Source: an uncultured Arcobacter sp.
GTDB taxonomy: Bacteria; Campylobacterota; Campylobacteria; Campylobacterales; Arcobacteraceae
NCBI GenBank assembly: GCA_937860115.1
Contig: CALMBI010000073.1
Location: 1-11,155, forward strand
Direction of reading: 5' to 3'
DNA length: 11,155 nt
Within the stretch, counting starts at the first letter, position 1. Every line of letters starts with the position of its first letter. Positions 1-7,387 of this stretch are shown in pieces. The notes beneath the pieces were generated by a model, which saw only the letters and a program-made list of their open reading frames with translations, was not told the DNA's origin and made no database searches. The position numbers and the translations under genes were made by a program.

Positions 1-21
1 CTTGAAGCATATTTGAGAATT

Positions 22-807
22 TTATGAAAATTGATTAATTTTTAGAGGTTCCCTTATGATAACTTTATCTATACCGAGTGATGCTCTTACCATCTCAAGT
101 GCTATAGAGGGATAGATTTGATCATCATATCTTATAATCAATGGCACGCTTCGTACTGTTCCACCATCATCTGGAATATTATTGAAAAATCCACTTGAAT
201 ATCCACTCTCTTGGAGTGATTGATGATTTAAAATAGCCCCCTTTGCATTAATAAGCATATCAGAGCCTTCAAGTTTATTTTTTTCTACGAAAATAGCAGG
301 GATATCAATCGATCCTTGTCGAACATAATCTTTCTCTTCTAATTCAAATTGATACCCTAAAATTGTTGGAGTAGAAGCGATAATTGTATTAAAATATGCA
401 TCATAATCTTGTGCATTTTTATTTTTCATTCCCAACTCTTCTAATACTTTTTTAGGGGAACTTTGATCAAGCTCAGCAAATACAATATCAAATCCAATTG
501 CACTTACTTCACTTTTGGCTAAATTTTCTAAAATAACTCCAAGTTTATTTCTACTCCAAGGCCATTGTCCAAGATTTGTTAATGACTTCTCATCAACATC
601 AATAATCACTACATCATTTTTTGGTTCAATCTTACCTCGAAGGAGAAACATATAATCTCTTATCTTTCCATCAAAACTCTGGCTAACCTGTGGAAATTTT
701 ATATCTAAAATAATAATGATGGTGCTAATAAGGAGTGCAACTGTAGAGTATAATAAGAATTTCTTAATACTTTTTTTATCGATACTTATATTTAATTGTT
801 GAAACAT
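22..807 (-). CDS. CHASE2-domain membrane sensor protein, apparently truncated
   Basis: The 261-residue protein has a short cytoplasmic start, one membrane helix (about residues 17-37) and a periplasmic CHASE2 sensor domain. Typical CHASE2 features are visible: DVVIIDVDEKSL followed by GQWPWSR (about 65-86), GFDIVFAELD (105-114), IPDDGGTVRSVPL (211-223) and YPSIALEMVRASLG (232-245). In the family, CHASE2 normally runs on for roughly another 100 residues, ends in membrane helices, and is joined to an adenylate/guanylate cyclase, histidine kinase or similar output domain. Here a TAA at 22-24 ends the frame only about 16 residues after YPSIALEMV, so no output domain is encoded in this frame. The start (ATG at 805-807) has no good Shine-Dalgarno sequence, but it places the membrane helix sensibly. 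The gene lies behind the terminator of the phosphate permease gene, so it should have its own promoter. CHASE2 identity is fairly sure; whether the gene is functional is doubtful. Confidence 0.75.
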   Translation of the reverse strand: MFQQLNISIDKKSIKKFLLYSTVALLISTIIIILDIKFPQVSQSFDGKIRDYMFLLRGKIEPKNDVVIIDVDEKSLTNLGQWPWSRNKLGVILENLAKSEVSAIGFDIVFAELDQSSPKKVLEELGMKNKNAQDYDAYFNTIIASTPTILGYQFELEEKDYVRQGSIDIPAIFVEKNKLEGSDMLINAKGAILNHQSLQESGYSSGFFNNIPDDGGTVRSVPLIIRYDDQIYPSIALEMVRASLGIDKVIIREPLKINQFS

Positions 808-882
808 TGTAAACTACTTTTAATAAAAGAATAATCTTAAATTGTACACAAAATAATATAAAAAATGTGAATATAGATTGAT

Positions 883-915
883 ACTTAAAATGACACTTTA
901 AGTCGATTCTATCGA
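883..915. promoter_or_regulatory. Adjacent dyads upstream of the CHASE2 gene
   Basis: Two perfect inverted repeats touch each other here: ACTTAAA / TTTAAGT (883-889 and 897-903, 7-base loop) and TCGAT-TCT-ATCGA (903-915). They sit between the permease terminator and the CHASE2 gene, about 75-110 bases upstream of its start codon, where an operator or leader structure could lie. No T-run follows either of them, so they are not terminators. AT-rich -10-like sequences occur closer to the gene, but none stands out. A regulatory role is inference only. Confidence 0.25.
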
Positions 916-934
916 GATTTGGAAGTTATTTAGA

Positions 935-967
935 AAATAAAAAAATGGAAGTTCACAAGAACTTCCA
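935..967 (-). terminator. Intrinsic terminator of the phosphate permease gene
   Basis: A perfect 9-bp stem (TGGAAGTTC at 946-954, GAACTTCCA at 959-967) with a 4-base loop begins 6 bases past the permease stop codon. On the minus strand it is followed directly by seven Ts (complement of 939-945) and then ATTTT. This is a textbook rho-independent terminator for leftward transcription. There is no T-run on the other side, so it does not work for the plus strand. A further copy of the stem sequence GGAAGTT lies at 921-927, past the T-run. Confidence 0.9.
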
Positions 968-973
968 AAAAAT

Positions 974-2554
974 TTAAGACATGATACCTTTGATCATAAA
1001 GAACATTGCAGCTGATAAGATTGCTGCAACTGGTACTGTGATAATCCATGCAGCTATTATTTTTTTCACTGCATCTCTTTTTACATATTTTATACTTTTT
1101 GCTTCTTGGAAATTTTTCTTAGCAAGAGCAGATGATTCGATTTTTTCGTCAATTAATTTATGTAAAGAAACAATTCTTTGATAATTATTTTTTGATTTGT
1201 CTTTAAGATTGATCAAATAATCAAGCTCTTTTTCATAGTTTTCAAGATCTTTTTTATCTTTTTTAAATCTTTTTCTTGCTTTTGCCAGATATACTTTTTC
1301 TCCACTATCAAGATACTCTCTTAGAAATCCAACCCCAAAAACACCACCAACAGCAATATGTGTTGAACTAACAGGAAGTCCAAGTTGCGAAGCAACAATA
1401 ACGGTTATTGCAGCTGCCATAGCTATAGAAAAAGCTCTTACTTGATCAAGCTCAGTGATCTCACTACCTACAGTTTTAATAAGTTTTGGCCCATATAATG
1501 TAAGACCTACCACAATCCCAATAGCACCAACTGCCATAACCCAAAATGGAATATCAACTTTTGAAGCAATCTCATTATTTGTAACTGCATCATAGATAGC
1601 TGCTAGTGGTCCAATTGCATTTGCTACATCATTCGCACCATGAGCAAACGAAAGAAGTGCTGCTGCAAAAATAAGTGGGATATTGAAAAGTGTATTGATT
1701 GATTCTCTTTTATTTTGTAGTTTTGCACTTTTTTTTGCGATGATACCACTGACAATAAAATATATCAATAAAGCAATACCAGCTCCAATTGAAGCTGCTG
1801 TAACAAAATCAAGTTTTATAAGATGCTTGATCCCTTTTAAGATAATATATGTACTAAATGCCCATGCCATAAATGCTATCAAAAATGGAACAACTTTTTT
1901 TGCAGCCTCAATCATATCTTTTTTGTAGATGATGGTTTTTTTGATTGTATATAAAAAAGCAGCTGCAATTATCCCACCTAAAACAGGTGAAATAACCCAT
2001 GACATTGCAATATTTCCCATAGTACCCCATGATACGATTGCAAAACCAGCTGCAGCAATCCCTGCACCCATCACTCCACCAACAATTGAGTGGGTAGTAG
2101 AAACTGGAGCACCTAATGCAGTTGCAAGATTCAGCCAAAGTGCTGCAGCTAAAAGTGCCGCTGTCATAGCCCATATAAATATTTGAGGATCAGCTATAAG
2201 ATCTGGATTAATAATACCATCTTTGATAGTTTTTACCACATCACCACCAGCAATAAAAGCACCCATTGATTCAAATATTGCGGCTATTAAAATAGCTCCA
2301 GTCATTGTTAAAGCTTTTGAACCAACTGCTGGTCCTACATTATTTGCAACATCATTTGCACCAATGTTCATAGCCATATACGCACCAAAAACAGCACCTA
2401 AAATAAGGAAAGTGCTATTTGGTGTGTGTAGATATGACGAATAACTATACCCAAAAACCAATGCCACAAATAATAATGCCAATGAAAATTTTACATATCC
2501 AGACATTGATTTTGCGGTAACTGTGTTCATCTTTTCTATCGTGTTGATATCCAT
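974..2554 (-). CDS. PiT-family inorganic phosphate permease
   Basis: This 526-residue integral membrane protein belongs to the PiT (PF01384) family, whose members move phosphate into the cytoplasm coupled to H+ or Na+. The duplicated PiT signature is clear: GANDVANNVGPAVGSKALT at about 65-83 and GANDVANAIGPLAAI at about 306-320. Each is followed by a P-V-S-T/S-T-H motif (150-155 and 394-399). About ten hydrophobic segments are visible. Residues about 417-495 form a highly charged, helix-prone cytoplasmic loop, rich in K and E and likely coiled-coil, before the last membrane helix (about 498-522). The ATG at 2552-2554 has an AAAAGG Shine-Dalgarno sequence six bases upstream. The gene has its own promoter box at 2607-2612 and its own terminator, so it is probably a single-gene unit behind ribD. 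The family is certain; the coupling ion cannot be read from the sequence. Confidence 0.95.
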   Translation of the reverse strand: MDINTIEKMNTVTAKSMSGYVKFSLALLFVALVFGYSYSSYLHTPNSTFLILGAVFGAYMAMNIGANDVANNVGPAVGSKALTMTGAILIAAIFESMGAFIAGGDVVKTIKDGIINPDLIADPQIFIWAMTAALLAAALWLNLATALGAPVSTTHSIVGGVMGAGIAAAGFAIVSWGTMGNIAMSWVISPVLGGIIAAAFLYTIKKTIIYKKDMIEAAKKVVPFLIAFMAWAFSTYIILKGIKHLIKLDFVTAASIGAGIALLIYFIVSGIIAKKSAKLQNKRESINTLFNIPLIFAAALLSFAHGANDVANAIGPLAAIYDAVTNNEIASKVDIPFWVMAVGAIGIVVGLTLYGPKLIKTVGSEITELDQVRAFSIAMAAAITVIVASQLGLPVSSTHIAVGGVFGVGFLREYLDSGEKVYLAKARKRFKKDKKDLENYEKELDYLINLKDKSKNNYQRIVSLHKLIDEKIESSALAKKNFQEAKSIKYVKRDAVKKIIAAWIITVPVAAILSAAMFFMIKGIMS

Positions 2555-2606
2555 TTGTAACCTTTTTATTATCGTTTTGCAACTTTTTTATTGTATGAAA
2601 CCTAAG

Positions 2607-2612
2607 ATTATA
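2607..2612 (-). promoter_or_regulatory. -10 box of the phosphate permease promoter
   Basis: The minus strand reads TATAAT exactly, with a predicted transcription start near 2600 and a leader of about 46 bases before the permease ATG. There is no TTGACA at the -35 spacing (GGGCAT is found instead). That fits Campylobacterota sigma-70 promoters, in which the -35 element is poorly conserved. The box lies in the gap between ribD and the permease gene. Confidence 0.6.
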
Positions 2613-2663
2613 CTAAGTCTTTAATTTAAATGCCCTTTTATTTATACAAAAGTTACAGGTTGG

Positions 2664-3665
2664 TTACAAAAGAGTTTTGTAGAAAAAAAGTGTATCAAAC
2701 TTGTTTATTTGATATGAATATAATAGTTTTAGATTGTATTGTAATGGATTAAATAGTAATTCTTTAGAATCTTTGAATGAAACAAATAACATTACCATAT
2801 CGATACTATTTTTAAGGGTTTCCAAAAGTGACCAACCACCTTCGATCATAGAAAACTTTTGAACATAATTTGACAAATTATTATCTATAAAAACCTCTCT
2901 ATTTTTAATATTAAAAAGTGGAATCGATTGATCAAACTCTTTCTCTTTTGAATAAATCAAAATATCACATGGTTTCTTATTTTTTGCAAATCTACTATCT
3001 AGTGTTGGTCTATCGATTCGTACTGTATTTCCACCAATGATAAGAAGATCTAGTTTTGCTCTTATTTCATGAACAAGATTTAATGAATCTTGAGTTGTAA
3101 TATATCCGCCATCACAAGTTCCATCGGCACGAATAGCAAGTTTAAAAAATCTAAATCTATCTTGGTGCCATTTTAAAAATGGAAATAAAAGATCATCACA
3201 TTGATCTTTTAATACCCCAACTTCTGTATCTACACCAGATTGTTCTAACGTAATTTTCCCACCAGTTGCTTCATTATTTGGATCTAGTGATCCAATATAA
3301 ACTTTTTTAAATCGCAATTCTTTAAGTAAATTTGCACACGCTGGAGTTTTACCAATATGATTGCATGGTTCTAAGGTCACATAGATTTCACACTCATGAA
3401 ATATATTATTATGATTTTGAATCAAAAATTCATGAATTTCAAATGATTGTTCTAAATTTTGAAGTGGTGAATCTGGATTTAATTTTAGGAAGGCCATTTT
3501 AATAGCATTTACTTCTGCATGAGGTCCACCAGCCACGTTATGTGCTTCAACAGATAAGATCTCATTATTATAAACTATACATGCACCAACAGCAGGATTT
3601 GGATATGTGAGTAGTTGATATCTCCAAGCGATATCGATCGCTTGTTGCATATAGAAATTTTTCAT
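2664..3665 (-). CDS. ribD: Bifunctional riboflavin deaminase/reductase RibD
   Basis: RibD catalyses two steps of riboflavin synthesis: deamination of the pyrimidine made from GTP, then NADPH-dependent reduction of its ribose side chain. The N-terminal cytidine-deaminase-like domain (about 1-155) shows YPNPAVG (21-27), the zinc/catalytic HAE (H49, E51) and TLEPCNHIGKTPAC (C101 and C110 as zinc ligands). The C-terminal reductase domain (about 170-333) begins FFKLAIRADGT and contains LLIIGGNTVRIDRPTLDSR (207-225) and a late EGG (275-277). At 333 residues it is somewhat shorter than the E. coli enzyme. The spacing from H49 to C101 is about 26 residues longer than I recall for E. coli, which suggests an insertion in the deaminase domain. 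It starts 16 bases after the rimP stop with no evident Shine-Dalgarno sequence, suggesting coupling to upstream translation. All key motifs are present. Confidence 0.93.
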   Translation of the reverse strand: MKNFYMQQAIDIAWRYQLLTYPNPAVGACIVYNNEILSVEAHNVAGGPHAEVNAIKMAFLKLNPDSPLQNLEQSFEIHEFLIQNHNNIFHECEIYVTLEPCNHIGKTPACANLLKELRFKKVYIGSLDPNNEATGGKITLEQSGVDTEVGVLKDQCDDLLFPFLKWHQDRFRFFKLAIRADGTCDGGYITTQDSLNLVHEIRAKLDLLIIGGNTVRIDRPTLDSRFAKNKKPCDILIYSKEKEFDQSIPLFNIKNREVFIDNNLSNYVQKFSMIEGGWSLLETLKNSIDMVMLFVSFKDSKELLFNPLQYNLKLLYSYQINKFDTLFFYKTLL

Positions 3666-3681
3666 ATATGCAAATTATTAT

Positions 3682-4116
3682 TTACCAGTTATAGTAAGTT
3701 GAAGCGCTTAAAATAGCACTATATTGAAGTGTAAAATTCTCACCATCTTCATTTTCAAAAGTGAAATTATTATTCTCATCAAAACTTATTAGCTTCCCTT
3801 TAAAAGTTCCACCATCAAAAAGTTTCCCTTTTACATTTTCACCTATAGAATTTTGAAGATGTTCTAATTTTCTTAGTTTTCTCTCTATTCCTGGACTACT
3901 CACTTCAAGTAAATATTTCCCTCTCATTGGTTCTTTTATATCCAAAATAGGAGCAACCATACGGCTCACTTCTTCACATTTATCTAAACTCACACCATCT
4001 TTTGAAGTGATATAGATTCTATAAATATTATTATCATTCTCTTTTAATTGTACAATATCATACAGTGACATCCCACAACCTTCAACTACTACTTTGATCT
4101 CTTCTTCTAATTCCAT
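3682..4116 (-). CDS. rimP: Ribosome maturation factor RimP
   Basis: RimP binds the immature 30S subunit and helps fold the central pseudoknot and assemble S12-containing intermediates. The 144-residue product has the family's two-part structure. The N-terminal alpha/beta domain (about 1-78) ends in the hallmark YLLEVSSPGIERKL (68-81). The C-terminal SH3-like domain follows (about 85-140, with GKLF..GGTFKGKLISFDE). Length is usual for Campylobacterota RimP. It starts only 3 bases after the rbfA stop, its Shine-Dalgarno sequence lying in the GAAGAAGAG tail of rbfA, so the two are surely cotranslated. Its place after infB and rbfA fits a shared job in making initiation-ready 30S subunits. Confidence 0.93.
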   Translation of the reverse strand: MELEEEIKVVVEGCGMSLYDIVQLKENDNNIYRIYITSKDGVSLDKCEEVSRMVAPILDIKEPMRGKYLLEVSSPGIERKLRKLEHLQNSIGENVKGKLFDGGTFKGKLISFDENNNFTFENEDGENFTLQYSAILSASTYYNW

Positions 4117-4119
4117 TGT

Positions 4120-4494
4120 TTACTCTTCTTCTTTTTCTTTTTTATTGTCATTTCTAATTTGAGCAAATAATTCTTCTAATCTATTTGATGACTCTAAATT
4201 TGTATCATTTTCAAATGTAAAATCTGGACACTTGTACCATCCTGTAGAATTCAAAATATATGATTTTAGTCTACTATTAGCACTATAGAGTGCTTTTTGA
4301 ATCTCTTTACGTTCACTTGGCGTAAAATCGTTTCCATCATAATACACTTTTGCATCATACTTACCATTTTTGCATTTTACGTCTGTAATGGTAAGTGTAT
4401 TGATAAGTTCGTTTCCTAACGTCCCCAAAGCTTCTGGAACAAGTTCTCTTAAAAGAGATTCTGTTCTTTGAAGATTGATACTTTTATCTTTCAT
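4120..4494 (-). CDS. rbfA: 30S ribosome-binding factor RbfA
   Basis: RbfA is a small KH-fold protein that binds helix 1 of pre-16S rRNA and is needed for late 30S maturation and cold adaptation. The 124-residue product shows the family pattern: an N-terminal helix with R-x-E-S-L-L-R-E, then TITDVKCKNGKYDAKVYYDG (35-54), a helix EIQKALYSANSRLKSYI (64-80), and CPDFTFENDTNLESSNRLEEL (89-109), matching the usual PxLxFxxDxS segment. It ends in a short charged tail (NDNKKEKEEE). The ATG at 4494 has AAAGG upstream with a 9-base spacer, in the 18-base gap after infB. It sits between infB and rimP, the widespread bacterial order. Confidence 0.9.
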   Translation of the reverse strand: MKDKSINLQRTESLLRELVPEALGTLGNELINTLTITDVKCKNGKYDAKVYYDGNDFTPSERKEIQKALYSANSRLKSYILNSTGWYKCPDFTFENDTNLESSNRLEELFAQIRNDNKKEKEEE

Positions 4495-4512
4495 ATCATA
4501 AGACCTTTACAC

Positions 4513-7128
4513 TTATACTGTTTGAGCTTCTTTATGCTCAATAAATGTTTCAATATAGTCTCCAATTTGAATATCGTTGAATTTTTTGAACATAATTCCA
4601 CATTCAAATCCGTTAGCAACCTCTTTTACATCATCTTTAAATCGTTTTAGTGAATCGATATTTCCTGTGTAAATAACAACACCATCTCTAATAAGTCTTG
4701 CTTTTCCACCTCTAACTACTTTACCATCACTTACAATACATCCTGCAACTGTTCCAACTTTAGGTACAACAAATGTCTCTCGCACTTTTGCTTGACCTGT
4801 ATTTTCTTCGATTACGATTGTACTCATCATACCAGATAATGTATCTTTAATCTCATCAATAAGATTATAAATAATACTATAAGTTCTGATCTCAACACCA
4901 CTTGTTTTTGCTTTTACTTTTACTTCACCAGTAGGTCTTACATTAAATCCAATAATAATACAATCATCACTTGCACTTGCTAGCGCAACATCAGCTTCTG
5001 TTATACCACCAACCCCGCTACTAACTATTTTTACTTTTACTTCATCGTTTTTGATATCTTCCAAAGATACTTTAATCGCTTCTAAACTTCCACCAGCATC
5101 TGCTTTAATAATAACTGGAAGTGCTTTGATTTTACCTTCAGCGATTAGATTTGACATCTCCTCAAGTGATACTTTTGTAGATTTACTTAACTCTTTTGCT
5201 CTTGCATGTTCTGCTCTTGTAGTTGCAATTTGTTTTGCTTCATTTGCAGTTGCTAAAGCTACAAGTGATACCCCAGTATTTGGAACATCATTGAGTCCTA
5301 CAACTTGTCCTGTTTTACTAACTCCTAGTTCTTTTACAGGTTTTCCAGCATCATCAAGAAGTGCTTTTACTCTACCATAAGTAGTATCAGCAACAATATT
5401 ATCTCCTACTTTTAAAGTTCCATTTTGAACGATAACTGTTGCAACTGCTCCTCTACCTTTTACAGTTGATCCTTCGATAACAGTAGCTTTTGCTAAAGCA
5501 TCTGGATCAGCTTGAAGCTCAAGAAGTTCAGATTGGATAAGAATATTTTCTAATAAATCTTCAATTCCAGCACCAGTTAGTGCAGAAACTCCAATAAATT
5601 CATAATCTCCACCCCACTCTGTTGGCATAATACCATGCTCAGCCATACCAGCTTTTACCATATCTAAATTTGCTGTTTCCTTATCAATTTTATTCACAGC
5701 AACGATAATTGGTGCGCCACTCTCTTTTGCAGCTTTTATTGATTCAACTGTTTGTGGTTTTACACCATCATCAGCGGCAACTACTAATATGATAATATCT
5801 GTGATATTTGCACCTCTAATTCTCATAGCACTAAACGCTTCGTGTCCTGGAGTATCTACAAATGTGATCTCTTTTCCATTTTTTGTTACAGTGTATGCCG
5901 AAATATGTTGTGTGATCCCACCAGCTTCACCTGCTGCTACTCTACTGCTTCTGATTTTATCCAAGAGTGAAGTTTTACCATGGTCAACATGCCCCATAAT
6001 AGTAACAACTGGAGGACGATCTACAAAGTTAGTCGTATCAACAACTTCATCTTCATATGTCTCTTCATAGTTTACATCTTCAAGTTCATTTTTGATAGTG
6101 ATATCAATCTCATATTCTTCACCTAATATCTCTATCTCATCATTTCCTAAAAAGTCATTTTTAGTTACCATCATACCAAGCATAAAGAGTTTTCCAATCA
6201 CTTCTGCAGTTGATTTTCCAATTTTTTCAGCAAATTCATATACCCTACACTCTTCAGGGATAGTAACTTCTGTGATATCTTCAGCTTCTACTTTCTTGAT
6301 ATATTTTTTCTTTTTAGTAGATCTTTTAAGTCCTCTTGGAACATTTCCAAATGCTGATGGTTTTGTTGTTCTTATATTTTCTGTTTGTTTTGGAGTATCT
6401 TGTAAAAATTTAGAAGTTTCAAGAAGATCCATATCATATAACACAACCTCTTCACCCATAATAGAATCATCAGAATCTCTAAACTCATCACTGTTATTTG
6501 TAAATACTTCTAATCTCTCTCCTGAAACATGTGCTTTTTGTGGAGCTTTTTTGATTTGTTTTTTACTTTTTGCTGGAGCTAGACTTGTTTTTGATTCCTC
6601 TTTTTGTTCAGGTGTATTTCCAAAAAGCTCACTCATAGACTTCATAGATTGTTTTTTTGGTTGTTCAAAATTATTATCTACAACTTGAATATCTGATGGT
6701 CTTTTCTTTTTAACAATCGTAAGTTTACCTCTTTTGAGTGGCGCTTCACCTTCTGCAATCGATTGTGTAAGTTGTGTTTCTTTTGCAACTGGCTCTTTTT
6801 TTGTAAGTAAAGATGGGTCAACAATAGATGTTTTTCTTTCTATCTTCTCTTTATCCTCAACTGGTTTTTCGACAACTTCTTGTGGTTCCTCTTTTACAGT
6901 TGTTTTAGTTACTGCACTTGCTTTTTTCACTTTTTTTTCTGCTGGTACTTTGAGTTTATCACTTTTACCAGTTACTATGTAGTTTACGATCTCTTCAGCT
7001 TGCTCGTATGTTAATTTACTTGCAGGTGATTTGATGTTGATTGAAAGATCCGCTGCCTTTGCTATAACCTCAGCATGGGTTGCTCCACACTCTTCTGCGA
7101 TCTCTCTTATGCTTACTTTGTCTTCCAT
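4513..7128 (-). CDS. infB: Translation initiation factor IF-2
   Basis: IF-2 is the GTPase that brings fMet-tRNA to the 30S subunit and drives subunit joining. The 871-residue protein has an IF2_N module at about 4-52 and a long K/E/T/S-rich linker (about 55-285). A second IF2_N-like module follows at about 293-345. The GTPase domain has G1 GHVDHGKT (379-386), switch GGITQH (403-408), G3 DTPGHE (425-430), G4 NKID (479-482) and G5 SAL (515-517). Beta-barrel domains II-IV follow, ending in the conserved GFECG (840-844) and FNDIQIGDYIE. All GTPase residues are intact. The start ATG lies inside ylxR (16-base overlap), with AAGGAG 11 bases upstream, so translation is coupled. The length is within the usual range for the full-length protein. 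Confidence 0.97.
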   Translation of the reverse strand: MEDKVSIREIAEECGATHAEVIAKAADLSINIKSPASKLTYEQAEEIVNYIVTGKSDKLKVPAEKKVKKASAVTKTTVKEEPQEVVEKPVEDKEKIERKTSIVDPSLLTKKEPVAKETQLTQSIAEGEAPLKRGKLTIVKKKRPSDIQVVDNNFEQPKKQSMKSMSELFGNTPEQKEESKTSLAPAKSKKQIKKAPQKAHVSGERLEVFTNNSDEFRDSDDSIMGEEVVLYDMDLLETSKFLQDTPKQTENIRTTKPSAFGNVPRGLKRSTKKKKYIKKVEAEDITEVTIPEECRVYEFAEKIGKSTAEVIGKLFMLGMMVTKNDFLGNDEIEILGEEYEIDITIKNELEDVNYEETYEDEVVDTTNFVDRPPVVTIMGHVDHGKTSLLDKIRSSRVAAGEAGGITQHISAYTVTKNGKEITFVDTPGHEAFSAMRIRGANITDIIILVVAADDGVKPQTVESIKAAKESGAPIIVAVNKIDKETANLDMVKAGMAEHGIMPTEWGGDYEFIGVSALTGAGIEDLLENILIQSELLELQADPDALAKATVIEGSTVKGRGAVATVIVQNGTLKVGDNIVADTTYGRVKALLDDAGKPVKELGVSKTGQVVGLNDVPNTGVSLVALATANEAKQIATTRAEHARAKELSKSTKVSLEEMSNLIAEGKIKALPVIIKADAGGSLEAIKVSLEDIKNDEVKVKIVSSGVGGITEADVALASASDDCIIIGFNVRPTGEVKVKAKTSGVEIRTYSIIYNLIDEIKDTLSGMMSTIVIEENTGQAKVRETFVVPKVGTVAGCIVSDGKVVRGGKARLIRDGVVIYTGNIDSLKRFKDDVKEVANGFECGIMFKKFNDIQIGDYIETFIEHKEAQTV

Positions 7129-7367
7129 ATTTCTACCATCTCCTTAAGCTGAACTTCATAATCAGCTTTATTTTTACATTGTCTATAGATTGATTTAACC
7201 GATTTTTGAATATCATCACAACACGCATCGCAAAGATAAAAGCTTCTTCCAATCCCATCAAAAGAGCTCAAAAGTTTCTCTTTACACTGTAAACGCAACA
7301 TCAAATTTTGTTCAGATTTTGCTCTACAAGATATGCAAGTTCTTATCGGTTTATTTTTCAAATTCAC
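7113..7367 (-). CDS. ylxR: YlxR family RNA-binding protein (DUF448)
   Basis: This 84-residue basic protein belongs to the YlxR/DUF448 family, known as a small nucleic-acid-binding protein encoded between nusA and infB in many bacteria. It shows the family signature RTCISCR (9-15) and the GRSFYLCDACC segment (40-50). Its two CxxC pairs (C11/C14 and C46/C49) could hold a zinc ion; this is inference. The start is a GTG at 7365-7367, 20 bases past the thrB stop and without a clear Shine-Dalgarno sequence, so re-initiation after thrB is likely. The 3' end overlaps the start of infB by 16 bases. A TATAAT sequence sits 2 bases before the GTG. A TTG two codons in could also be the start. Confidence 0.88.
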   Translation of the reverse strand: MNLKNKPIRTCISCRAKSEQNLMLRLQCKEKLLSSFDGIGRSFYLCDACCDDIQKSVKSIYRQCKNKADYEVQLKEMVEIWKTK

Positions 7368-7387
7368 GGATTATACCCAAAATACTC

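Noticed and set aside
1908..2174. Cysteine-rich 88-codon minus-strand frame
   Set aside because: Alternative frame inside the phosphate permease gene; its composition reflects out-of-frame hydrophobic codons.
6092..6688. 198-codon plus-strand open frame
   Set aside because: Serine-rich antisense shadow of the infB linker; no motifs and no ribosome-binding site.
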